Origin: Bacillota bacterium
Lineage (GTDB): Bacteria > Bacillota > Clostridia > Acetivibrionales > JAEZXR01
Length of the DNA stretch: 64,000 nt
Direction of reading: 5' to 3'
Assembly (NCBI GenBank): GCA_023419605.1
Contig: JAEZXR010000052.1
Span: 1 to 64,000 of the forward strand
Part shown: positions 49,791 to 57,482 of the stretch, in pieces
Position numbering within the stretch: the stretch's first letter is position 1
Layout of the letters: the number at the start of each line of letters is the position of its first letter
Notes under the pieces: generated by a model
What the model was told of the DNA's origin: nothing
Databases searched by the model: none
Seen by the model: only the letters and a program-made list of their open reading frames with translations
Position numbers and translations under genes: made by a program

Positions 49791-51143
49791 TCAATTTTCC
49801 TGCTTGCGGGCTCTGACAGACCTTGAAATCCTTCGCAAAGTGATCCGCAGCAAGGTGAGAGCTGCGAGGAAAATTAAACAACCGTAAAGCAGCTTCCTGA
49901 ATAGGCCGTTTTTTAGCACATCTTTTGCAATTTGAGATGTTTGCGCTACCACCTTCTTTTCAATGGCGGAGGCGGCTACTACATTGATTTGCCCTACCAG
50001 CACGCCATTACTGGTATATTCAATATGGCCCAGTACATCGCCCTGTTTTACCGGAGCTGCTATATTGGAATTGATAACCTGCTTTTTCTCAAGCTTTGCT
50101 TGTGTTTTATCCGAAGGCAGTACACATTTCAATTCACCTTCCGTTACCAAATCCAGTTTCCCGTCTCCTTCCGCATCCTGTACAGTCACGGTGTCTATCT
50201 TTTCATTGGCTTCAGATACCTTTTGGAGCGAGAAGTTTGTAAACCCATATTCCAGCAGCTTTTTGGATTGTGTAAAAACGCTGTTGGGGGCGCCGTTATT
50301 GACTCCCATCATTACCGAGATCAGTTCCATACCCTCTTCATTTCTACCGGCTGCCACCAGATTATATCCGGCTTTTGCAGTAAAACCCGTTTTAATTCCA
50401 ATGGCCTGGTAGAGGGAAGACTTATACTGGTTTTCCATCATCAGCTTATTGGTGGAACTTAGATAACCGGCAGGCCAAAAAGAGGCCGGGTGCTTGTTGG
50501 TGTCCGGCATGGTATATTTCGTCTTTTTTACGATCTCCCGAAATATCGGCAAGGTCATGGCATGCTGTGCAAATTTGGCCATATCTCTGGCCGATGTCAC
50601 ATGGTTGGGATGACCGTCCTGCACATCCAGACCGCAGGTGTTTGTAAAATTGGTATTGGTAGCTCCCAGTTCCACTGCTCTTTTATTCATCATTTCAATA
50701 AAATCAGCACGGGTAGGAGCCAGGTTTTCTGCGATAATATTGGCCGCATCGTTAGCGGATTTAATCAATAGAACATTAAGCAGGTCTTCCAGACGCACCT
50801 GCTCGCCATCTTCCAGTCCGACATTGGAACCGTTCACCCCGATGCCCAGATGTCCTCCGGTTGCCTTATCTATATCCTTACTGTATTGGGAGACAGCCAA
50901 ACGGCTGGCCGTCATCATCTGGTTCATATCGCCCTTTTCTATGGCCAGTATGGCAGTCATAATCTTGGTGGTACTGGCAGGGTAAAGCTTCTCATCGGAA
51001 TTTTCTTCACAAAGAACCTGTCCTGTTTTGGCATCAATCAGGATATAGGCTTTGGCATCTATGGCAAGTGCTTCCGCACGAACGGTTACGCTGCTAAAGG
51101 ATAAAAAAAATGCAATTGCTGTAAGTAAAAAAGCTTTTTTCAT
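49791..51143 (-). CDS. dacF: D-alanyl-D-alanine carboxypeptidase (DacF/PBP5 family)
   Basis: 450 residues. Signal peptide at about 1-23 (KKAFLLTAIAFFLSFSS..VRA). Penicillin-binding active-site motifs: STTK at 57-60, SAN at 129-131 and KTG at 251-253. A C-terminal PBP5-type beta domain follows, then a membrane helix at about 415-435 (LLYGCLIFLAALTLL) and a basic tail. Trims the terminal D-Ala of peptidoglycan outside the membrane. Which paralogue it is (dacF or dacA/dacB) is uncertain. Upstream on its strand there is a GCATA-N16-GGGGAACATA match resembling a forespore sigma-F/G promoter. Confidence 0.92.
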   Translation of the reverse strand: MKKAFLLTAIAFFLSFSSVTVRAEALAIDAKAYILIDAKTGQVLCEENSDEKLYPASTTKIMTAILAIEKGDMNQMMTASRLAVSQYSKDIDKATGGHLGIGVNGSNVGLEDGEQVRLEDLLNVLLIKSANDAANIIAENLAPTRADFIEMMNKRAVELGATNTNFTNTCGLDVQDGHPNHVTSARDMAKFAQHAMTLPIFREIVKKTKYTMPDTNKHPASFWPAGYLSSTNKLMMENQYKSSLYQAIGIKTGFTAKAGYNLVAAGRNEEGMELISVMMGVNNGAPNSVFTQSKKLLEYGFTNFSLQKVSEANEKIDTVTVQDAEGDGKLDLVTEGELKCVLPSDKTQAKLEKKQVINSNIAAPVKQGDVLGHIEYTSNGVLVGQINVVAASAIEKKVVAQTSQIAKDVLKNGLFRKLLYGCLIFLAALTLLRITLRRISRSVRARKQEN

Positions 51144-51157
51144 AAAATCCCCCGAAA

Positions 51158-51181
51158 TACCGTAATTTAATTAGTACGGTA
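51158..51181. promoter_or_regulatory. short inverted repeat upstream of the carboxypeptidase gene
   Basis: TACCGT / ACGGTA separated by 12 AT-rich bases, 15 bp upstream of the gene start; could be an operator. No known regulator is assigned. Confidence 0.35.
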
Positions 51182-51406
51182 TGCGTATCTATGTAGTATA
51201 TGTTCCCCGTAATTCCATTTCATATATGCGTTTTAGTAAATACTACCGAATCGAATTGCTGATTTTGCAGCTTCGGTTCATTTGTCATGCGAATAATAGT
51301 ATAGCAGAAAAAGTGCTAAAAATGTACTGTTTTTTCAAAATTTCTATTGTAAAACCATAAAATCCATTATATGATAGAGTATACCTATAAACAATTCTCT
51401 ATATAA

Positions 51407-51541
51407 GGCGCTGTAAAATAATTAGCTGGTCTTTTTTGCGGGCCCGCTATGGGCTGGTCGCAAGCACTGCTCGCCCATGCATCTTAGCATCCATGAAGGG
51501 TGTAGCAAAAGTATAGACCCGGTTATTATTTTACAAGCCCT
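51407..51541. mobile_element. MITE-like element, 135 bp
   Basis: Ends form imperfect terminal inverted repeats of about 26 bp: GGCGCTGTAAAATAATTAGC.. at 51407 and, on the other strand, GGGCTTGTAAAATAATAACC.. from 51540. The interior is GC-rich (GCCCGCTATGGGCTGG, GCTCGCCCATGC) and non-coding. It lies in the leader of comEA. Confidence 0.5.
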
Positions 51542-51569
51542 AAATTGAAATTTCTACTGGAGGATCTGC

Positions 51570-52313
51570 ATGATTATAAACCTCTTTGGAAGAGAAATCT
51601 ATGTTCGGAAGGAAATTATCGCCGCTATTATCCCTCTTATTGTTATCGCTTTGGGCTTCACCGGAGTAGTTATCAGCTCAAGGAAAAATGCTACCATTAT
51701 TGAAACCTCAGAAGATATAGTGCCTAAAGAGGAGGTTCTTTACTCCGCGAAGGAGAAGACAGCGCCGGAGCCAGCGGCTGCCCAAAAGGTTGTTGATGAC
51801 GAAATCAAGGTTTATGTGACCGGGTGCGTAAATGCACCAGGCATAGTGACCTTGAAAAAAGGGCAAATCATTGATGAAGCCATCAAGCTGGCGGGTGGGG
51901 CAACAGAGTCCGCAGACCTGAGCAGCATCAACCTGGTCTATAAACTAAAGGAAAATGTAATGCTTTATATAAAGTCCCGCGAGGAGGTTAAGAACACTGC
52001 ACCTGCTTCGGTAAACCAGCAGTGGGCTTCTGCGGGAGAGGCAGGTCCCGGAGTTGCCATCGCCGCCGACAGTGCGGGTGCCATACTGAAATCGGAGCAA
52101 GGCGGGACTGCGGCACCCGGGAAGGTCAATATCAATACAGCTTCGGAAAGTCAGCTGGAAACGTTGCCAGGAGTGGGGAAGGAAACTGCAAAGGATATTA
52201 TGGCCTACCGGGAGAAGAACGGAGGCTTCAAAACCATCCAGGATATCATGAAGGTGTCGGGAATAAAGGAAAGCAGATTCAGTAAAATCAAGGACCTTAT
52301 TACCGTAGATTAA
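51570..52313 (+). CDS. comEA: ComEA-type DNA-binding competence protein
   Basis: 247 residues. N-terminal membrane anchor at about 15-36. SLBB domain at about 78-135 (IKVYVTGCVNAPGIVTLKKG, AGGATESADLSSINL). Linker at about 140-180, then a helix-hairpin-helix DNA-binding domain at about 183-247 (KVNINTASESQLETLPGVG, GGFKTIQDIMKVSGI). Binds incoming double-stranded DNA at the outer membrane face. comEC is not next to it. RBS CTGGAGG. Confidence 0.95.
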   Translation: MIINLFGREIYVRKEIIAAIIPLIVIALGFTGVVISSRKNATIIETSEDIVPKEEVLYSAKEKTAPEPAAAQKVVDDEIKVYVTGCVNAPGIVTLKKGQIIDEAIKLAGGATESADLSSINLVYKLKENVMLYIKSREEVKNTAPASVNQQWASAGEAGPGVAIAADSAGAILKSEQGGTAAPGKVNINTASESQLETLPGVGKETAKDIMAYREKNGGFKTIQDIMKVSGIKESRFSKIKDLITVD

Positions 52314-52326
52314 AAGAGGACACAAA

Positions 52327-52353
52327 GAAGCCGGCACATCGCTGCCGGCTTCA
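52327..52353 (+). terminator. hairpin after comEA
   Basis: GAAGCCGGCA / TGCCGGCTTC with a CATCGC loop; weak T-run. A second, short CCCG / CGGG hairpin followed by eight T lies at 52445-52464. Confidence 0.7.
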
Positions 52354-52491
52354 ATCTTAAAAGGAGGAATAAAATTTTTTATGTTGTTATCATTATATAA
52401 TAGGAATGTAAATAATGTAATGTAATAGTTTTATGAGTTTTGCTCCCGGAAACGGGTTTTTTTTATGCATATTGACCAATGTCCACAAAAC

Positions 52492-52641
52492 CTATTTTTT
52501 CATGGTAGGGAGGATCACAAGGGAGCTGATGAGATATCCCATGAAAATAAGGGCGGTGGGGAGGAACAATCCGTACAGGATCATTTTCCGTGTCTTGACA
52601 TGCCGCTTCTTTTTAAATTTATCGACTCGATTTATCCTCAT
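52492..52641 (-). CDS. 49-residue basic single-membrane-segment protein
   Basis: A small gene on the minus strand. ATG at 52641, AGGTG about 8 nt upstream, stop TAG at 52494-52492. Residues 1-19 are strongly basic (RINRVDKFKKKRHVKTRK). Residues 20-45 form one hydrophobic segment (MILYGLFLPTALIFMGYLI..), and the end is TMKK. A promoter is visible on the same strand. Similar short basic-plus-membrane proteins occur in clostridial genomes as unnamed proteins. Function unknown. Confidence 0.65.
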   Translation of the reverse strand: MRINRVDKFKKKRHVKTRKMILYGLFLPTALIFMGYLISSLVILPTMKK

Positions 52642-52679
52642 TGCAATACACCTCATCTTATGTAATTGGTTTTGCTTTG

Positions 52680-52708
52680 ATTATAGCATGGATTTTACTC
52701 CTTGTAGA
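52680..52708 (-). promoter_or_regulatory. promoter for the 49-residue protein
   Basis: On the minus strand TCTACA, a 17-bp spacer and TATAAT (52685-52680), about 39 bp upstream of the start codon. Confidence 0.5.
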
Positions 52709-52928
52709 TTATTGCCTGGAATTGGGCAATTGATACGTAGAGGAAGGAAACTTTGGAGTGACAGGGATTATAGGAATCAGAAAGGATATAATTGTTAGAG
52801 CATAACTACAATAGGAAAAATAAGGAAATTGTTGTTCCGGGAAAAGTAATTTTGATAGTTAATTGTTAAATGTCCCTTTATTTTTACTTATTATATATAA
52901 TGTGTTAAAATTAAGGAGACTTGATAGT

Positions 52929-54524
52929 ATGCTCACGAAGCTACAGGCTAAAAATGAGGACAAAGATTCCTTCAAAGTAGTTGATAAAACTACAAAGAGG
53001 CCTGCCCTGGCTATGAAAAAGGCGGCAACGAAAGTGCATCTGCTGGAAATAATCCAACGTGCTCGTACTGATCCCAGTTCTTTAACTCAAGCCGATGTAA
53101 TGCAGCTTCAAAGAACAATTGGCAATCAAGCGGTATATCGATTGCTGTCCGGATCACATAATACCCCCAAGCATGAGACGGAAAAGGAACCGGTTCAACG
53201 GAAAGTAGGGGAAGAAGGGAAAGTCCGATTCTCGGAAGGAAATAAAACAGGTATACCGGCGCAGCTCAAAGCGGGACTTGAAGCACTCTCAAATATCGAC
53301 CTATCGGATGTGCAGGTACATCATAACTCTAATAAGCCAAAGCAAGTAGGTGCTTTAGCCTATACGCAGGGGAATAATATCCATATTGCTCAGGGACAGG
53401 AAGAGCATCTGCCGCATGAAGGTTGGCATGCCGTACAGCAAAAGCAAGGAAGAGTACAGCCGAATCTGCAAATGAAAACAGGTGTCGCTGTAAACGATGA
53501 TGCGGAGCTGGAAAAGGAAGCCGACATTATGGGGGAGAGGGCCGCAACCCTGCAAAGGTATGGTGCGGATCGTCAAAGAAATGAGAGTGTACATGGCCGA
53601 GAGAGAGAGATACAGTCAGGGAATGCGATACAGCTCAAAAAAGCTGATGATAAGCCGGGGAATGGAGAGAAAGCAGAGAAGGATAGTACAAGTGATGCTT
53701 TGGATATACTGCAAACAGTAATTGATGTAGCAGGATTTATACCAGTAGTTGGAGATATAGCCGATGCACTGAATGTTATAATATCTCTAATTCGTAAAAA
53801 GATAGTAGAGGCAGTGATTTCAGCTATTGCCATTATACCTGGTGTCGGTTCTGTTATCGCTATGCCGATTAAAACCATATTTAAAGCAGCAGGCAATGTA
53901 GGTATAATTAAAAAGGCCATCAGTGCTTTAACGAGATTAATAGGTAAGCCGGGAAAAATCATTTCAAAATTAAGTGATATAGAAAAAAGCGCACTAAAAT
54001 TTATAAGAAAAATACCTGACACCTTGTCGACGGTTGCTGATAATTGGTTTGCTAAGAAAGTGTTGGGTAATGGCATAATAAAAGCTCTCAAAGAAATGAA
54101 AAAGAAAGTAAGTAGTGCCATAAGCAGCTTTAGCTCAAAGCTGGATGAAATACTCAGTTCGGTAAAGGATGCGCTAAAAAAATCTTCCGGTGAGCTTGTT
54201 GAGGAGACGGGGAATGGTAAGCATATTCCTAATCCAAATGGTAAAAAGGGAGGACTGGCGCACCAAGGAAAGATACAGGAAATCAAAACAAAATATGAAA
54301 ACCAAGGATATGAAGTAACAGTTGAACATTATGTCAAAACCCCTGGTGGTAAAAAAAATGCTAGATATGGTGATTTATTAGTTACAGACCCTAAGACAGG
54401 AGAACAGTTCATTGTGCAAGTAGGAAAACAAACAAAAGGTAAAAATCCTGTATCAAGAGAGGCCGCAGCAAAAGCGGACTTGGAAAAAGCAGGTTATAAA
54501 GTGGAATTTGTGCCATATAACTAG
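52929..54524 (+). CDS. DUF4157 polymorphic toxin with C-terminal nuclease-like domain
   Basis: 531 residues from ATG 52929 (AAGGAG 10 nt upstream). Residues 60-72 hold the QLQRTIGNQAVYRLL motif found N-terminal to DUF4157. Residues 108-205 are the DUF4157 (eCIS-core) metallopeptidase-like domain with HExxH as HEGWH at 163-167. About 205-255 is a polar linker. About 260-330 is hydrophobic, with glycine turns (GFIPVVGDIADA, IIPGVGSVIAMP), like the pre-toxin region of other polymorphic toxins. About 435-531 is the toxin tip, beginning GKKGGLAHQGK, with RYGDLLVTDP and QFIVQVGKQTKG, a D..QxGK layout like restriction-endonuclease-fold toxins. No signal peptide. The next gene is the probable immunity gene. 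Base composition drops to AT-rich in the last third. Confidence 0.85.
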   Translation: MLTKLQAKNEDKDSFKVVDKTTKRPALAMKKAATKVHLLEIIQRARTDPSSLTQADVMQLQRTIGNQAVYRLLSGSHNTPKHETEKEPVQRKVGEEGKVRFSEGNKTGIPAQLKAGLEALSNIDLSDVQVHHNSNKPKQVGALAYTQGNNIHIAQGQEEHLPHEGWHAVQQKQGRVQPNLQMKTGVAVNDDAELEKEADIMGERAATLQRYGADRQRNESVHGREREIQSGNAIQLKKADDKPGNGEKAEKDSTSDALDILQTVIDVAGFIPVVGDIADALNVIISLIRKKIVEAVISAIAIIPGVGSVIAMPIKTIFKAAGNVGIIKKAISALTRLIGKPGKIISKLSDIEKSALKFIRKIPDTLSTVADNWFAKKVLGNGIIKALKEMKKKVSSAISSFSSKLDEILSSVKDALKKSSGELVEETGNGKHIPNPNGKKGGLAHQGKIQEIKTKYENQGYEVTVEHYVKTPGGKKNARYGDLLVTDPKTGEQFIVQVGKQTKGKNPVSREAAAKADLEKAGYKVEFVPYN

Positions 54525-54540
54525 GTATGGAGGGATTGTA

Positions 54541-55032
54541 ATGGGGAAACAAATTAGGTTTTTTATGCTGAACGATGATGAAAATGCTTTTATAAAGCTA
54601 ATAGAAGAGTTTGGTGACAGAATAGTTGACAATAAAGGTAAAACGCTAGTTGCTGAAGAGATTATTAAATCTGATAGATCTGTGTTTTACATTTTATCGC
54701 AGAGTTCAAAAATAACATATAGCGTTAATGGTTTTATCGATGTAATTTGTTCAGATGCTATTGAATTCTCAAGGAGCATGATAAGAAATCAAAGTAAAGT
54801 TCAGTATGGAAGGCTGTGGGTTGAATTAAAGTATTTTGATGAATCTGGCAACAGCATAACTAAGGAAAAATGGCTAAACAATAAGTTTAACATGTATAAG
54901 AGATGGATAGAAAAGCAGTATAAAATAAGCAAGTGTAAGGATTTCTATATCGGTAATGCGGCGTATGACCTTTATAAGAATGAAAGGTATAAGCTTATGG
55001 CTAGTCCTATACTTGAAGTGGAGTTTGGCTAA
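54541..55032 (+). CDS. probable immunity protein for the DUF4157 toxin
   Basis: 163 residues from ATG 54541, with GGAGGGATT upstream, 16 bp after the toxin stop. Not recognised as a named immunity family. Soluble, mixed alpha/beta by appearance (RFFMLNDDENAFIKLIEEF at the start, LWVELKYFDESGNSITKEKW in the middle). Very AT-rich compared with all neighbours (14 G/C of 60 bases at 54661-54720). Immunity is inferred only from position, size and composition, which are the usual rules for polymorphic toxin loci. Confidence 0.6.
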   Translation: MGKQIRFFMLNDDENAFIKLIEEFGDRIVDNKGKTLVAEEIIKSDRSVFYILSQSSKITYSVNGFIDVICSDAIEFSRSMIRNQSKVQYGRLWVELKYFDESGNSITKEKWLNNKFNMYKRWIEKQYKISKCKDFYIGNAAYDLYKNERYKLMASPILEVEFG

Positions 55033-55082
55033 TTAAAATTAGCTAAAGCGGTTATCTATGTGATGATCGTCTTTCTTTAGGC

Positions 55083-55115
55083 TGCGACAGGGGGGAGCGC
55101 CCCCTCTCTGTCGCA
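55083..55115. terminator. TGCGACAG-stem hairpin between the immunity gene and cheX
   Basis: TGCGACAG / CTGTCGCA with GGGGGAGCGCCCCC in the loop, between convergent genes; member of the hairpin family also at 8172 and 55891. Confidence 0.7.
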
Positions 55116-55568
55116 TTATCCATTAAATCCAATATTAAATTCTATTTTACCCAATTGCGTCTCGAAATCAATGGCAAGGGTTTCGGGAGAGTTTACATTG
55201 GAAAACCCGAGCAATACCGCCGGATGACTGATATTGAATGCTATGCCTGAAGCTGCACACATTGTAGAAGCGGTGCCTGCGATTATACTTGTTAATTCTC
55301 CAATAGCGCTTTTCGCCGTATCATCAAAAGAGGATACATTCATACCGTTAGTCATTGCAGAAACCAAACTTTTAGCTGTATCCTGCGACATGGATAGTGC
55401 AATATTTCCTTGAATGCCGCCTCGTAAGACTACAATGGTGGATACATCCAAATCAACATAGAAATTGGTTTTCTTTTTCATATTGCTTCTTTTAACATCA
55501 GTAACACCAAACTGTCCCAGCGTTTTCGAAAAAGCCTCTAAAAACAAATTAATACATTTTACATCCAT
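55116..55568 (-). CDS. cheX: CheX-like chemotaxis phosphatase
   Basis: 150 residues from ATG 55568 (a TTG at 55580 is in frame but less likely). Single CheX/CheC fold: VKCINLFLEAFSKTLGQFG, VVLRGGIQGNIALSMSQD and the catalytic helix SAIGELTSIIAGTAS, in which the conserved ExxN is ExxS (E in GEL, then S where N is usual). That change may lower phosphatase activity toward CheY-P. No chemotaxis genes nearby. Confidence 0.85.
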   Translation of the reverse strand: MDVKCINLFLEAFSKTLGQFGVTDVKRSNMKKKTNFYVDLDVSTIVVLRGGIQGNIALSMSQDTAKSLVSAMTNGMNVSSFDDTAKSAIGELTSIIAGTASTMCAASGIAFNISHPAVLLGFSNVNSPETLAIDFETQLGKIEFNIGFNG

Positions 55569-55639
55569 ACATGATTCCAATCTATTCGTTAATATTTAAT
55601 CCTACTTCTTGTATTTCGACTTTTGATGTAAGGGGTTTA

Positions 55640-55890
55640 ATGTTTTTAGACCGATATTACTATGAAAATAAGCATACAGTACTAATCCCAGTCAGCCTTG
55701 ATGACTAGTACCTTCCAATTATGGTGCAGCCAATGCAGGCTGGGATCAAAGTTTTGACACCTTTAAGGAATGCAGAGATAAAGTGGTCGGAAATCGAGTG
55801 ATGCAGGAAAGAAAAGACGCCACAGGTATTTCTGTTGGAGAACTGGCTGGGATTATGAAAATCAGCAAGAATATAATGTTTAAAATATAA
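55640..55890 (+). pseudogene. remnant of an unidentified gene
   Basis: Two short plus-strand pieces in different frames. 55640-55708 encodes MFLDRYYYENKHTVLIPV.. and ends in a stop; 55705-55890 encodes 61 residues ending GISVGELAGIMKISKNIM.., with a helix-turn-helix-like tail. The second piece has no start codon or RBS. It looks like the end of a decayed gene, perhaps a transposase or regulator; identity unknown. The TGCGACAG hairpin follows its stop immediately. Confidence 0.45.
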
Positions 55891-55923
55891 CTGCGACAGG
55901 AAGAACTTTCCCTCCTGTCGCAG
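55891..55923. terminator. TGCGACAG-stem hairpin between the gene remnant and trpB
   Basis: CTGCGACAGGA / TCCTGTCGCAG, an 11-bp perfect stem. Third member of the family. Confidence 0.75.
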
Positions 55924-55935
55924 AATTGATTTTTT

Positions 55936-57300
55936 CTATTCAATTTTCGGCAGATTCTTCATGCTTGCCTGTATGGCTTCTTCAGGGTATTCTACATCCT
56001 CCAGCCTTCCTGCAAAGTAGTTCTCATAGGATGTCATATCAAAGTAACCGTGTCCGCTGAGGTTAAAGAGAATTACCTTCTCTTCCCCTGATTCTTTTGC
56101 TTTGAGAGCCTCATTAATAGCTGCTCGGATGGCATGAGCCGATTCCGGCGCCGGTATGGTTCCTTCCGTCCTGGCAAATGTAACGGCTGCGTCGAACACG
56201 GCTTTTTGCCCATAGGCTTCCGCTTCAATGATTCCATCATGATACAGCTGGCTTACGATGGGGGAATCTCCATGGTAGCGAAGCCCCCCAGCATGGATGC
56301 CGGCAGGTACGAAATCGTGTCCCAGGGTGTACATTCTTGTAATGGGCCCTACTTTTACCGTATCCCCATAATCATAGGCGAAAATCCCTTTTGTCAGCGT
56401 AGGACATGCGGTAGGTTCTACTGCAACAGCCCGGAGATTTCTTCCTTTCAGCTTATCCATCAGGAAGGGAAAGGAAATTCCTGCAAAATTGCTTCCGCCT
56501 CCGCAGCATGCAAAGATCACATCGGGATACTCATCAATCATCTCCAACTGCTTTTTGGCTTCCAGTCCGATGACGGTCTGGTGCAGGCAGACATGATTCA
56601 ATACACTTCCCAGTGCATAATTGGTATCGCTGTGGGTCGCTGCATCCTCTACGGCTTCACTGATGGCGATTCCGAGGCTCCCTGTACATTCCGGGTCCTT
56701 TTCCAGCACCGTCCGTCCACAGTTTGTCAGATTGCTGGGACTGGCTACCACACTGGAACCGAAGGTTTGCATGAAGGTACGGCGGTAAGGTTTCTGCTGG
56801 TAACTTACTTTTACCATATAGACACTGCAATCCAGTCCATAATGGTTGCAGGCCATACTTAGGGCACTGCCCCATTGACCGGCTCCGGTTTCCGTCGCCA
56901 GCCGCCGGATGCCCGCTGCCTTATTATAGTAGGCTTGGGGAATTGCCGTATTCAGCTTATGACTTCCTGTAGCATTGGTTCCTTCATACTTATAGTAAAT
57001 TCTCGCGGGGGTCCCCAGGTGTTTTTCCAACCCTCTTGCTCGATACAAAGGGCTGGGCCTCCACTGCCTGTACATCTCACGAACTTCTTCAGGAATATCA
57101 ATCCAGCGTTCGGTTGAAGCTTCCTGTAGAATCAATTCCATGGGGAAGATCGCCTGGAGTTCATCTGGAGTGGCTATTTTACCGGTTTGGGAACTGTAAT
57201 GGGGGACGGGCTTATTCGGCATGTCTGCAACAATATTGTACCACTGTTTGGGTATGTCTGTCTCGTCAAGGTACACCTTGACAACCTCACTTTTTCTCAT
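55936..57300 (-). CDS. trpB: tryptophan synthase beta chain, type 2 (TrpB2)
   Basis: 454 residues, longer than TrpB1 (about 400). PLP lysine in EGTNATGSHKLNTAIPQA; ATETGAGQWGSALS and CCGGGSNFAGISFPF (phosphate loop) are present; the end is NLSGHGYFDMTSY. The TrpB2 type has the extended N-terminus (YNIVADMPNKP) seen here. Makes Trp from indole + Ser, probably without TrpA; no trpA or other trp gene is adjacent. GGAGAG before the ATG on the minus strand. Confidence 0.95.
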   Translation of the reverse strand: MRKSEVVKVYLDETDIPKQWYNIVADMPNKPVPHYSSQTGKIATPDELQAIFPMELILQEASTERWIDIPEEVREMYRQWRPSPLYRARGLEKHLGTPARIYYKYEGTNATGSHKLNTAIPQAYYNKAAGIRRLATETGAGQWGSALSMACNHYGLDCSVYMVKVSYQQKPYRRTFMQTFGSSVVASPSNLTNCGRTVLEKDPECTGSLGIAISEAVEDAATHSDTNYALGSVLNHVCLHQTVIGLEAKKQLEMIDEYPDVIFACCGGGSNFAGISFPFLMDKLKGRNLRAVAVEPTACPTLTKGIFAYDYGDTVKVGPITRMYTLGHDFVPAGIHAGGLRYHGDSPIVSQLYHDGIIEAEAYGQKAVFDAAVTFARTEGTIPAPESAHAIRAAINEALKAKESGEEKVILFNLSGHGYFDMTSYENYFAGRLEDVEYPEEAIQASMKNLPKIE

Positions 57301-57420
57301 CTCAACTCATCTCTCCTCAAACTATTGATTTATCTGCCAGATTTGGTATTAGGAGTATTTTAGCAGATGATTCCGGCAAAAGCAATAGAAAATCTCAGGA
57401 AGATGGTACGTGGAAAAGCC

Positions 57421-57463
57421 AAAAAAATTGAGCCCACTGCAACAATTTGCAGCAGGCTCAATT
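57421..57463 (-). terminator. terminator of the chitinase cluster
   Basis: ATTGAGCC..TGCAA / TTGCA..GGCTCAAT stem; on the minus strand it is followed by a T-run. Downstream of the last chitinase gene. Confidence 0.85.
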
Positions 57464-57482
57464 ATAAGATGTTTCAGTAGTA

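Noticed and set aside
52381..52425. 14-codon frame with good GGAGG RBS after comEA
   Set aside because: Too short and AT-rich to support; no context suggests a leader peptide.
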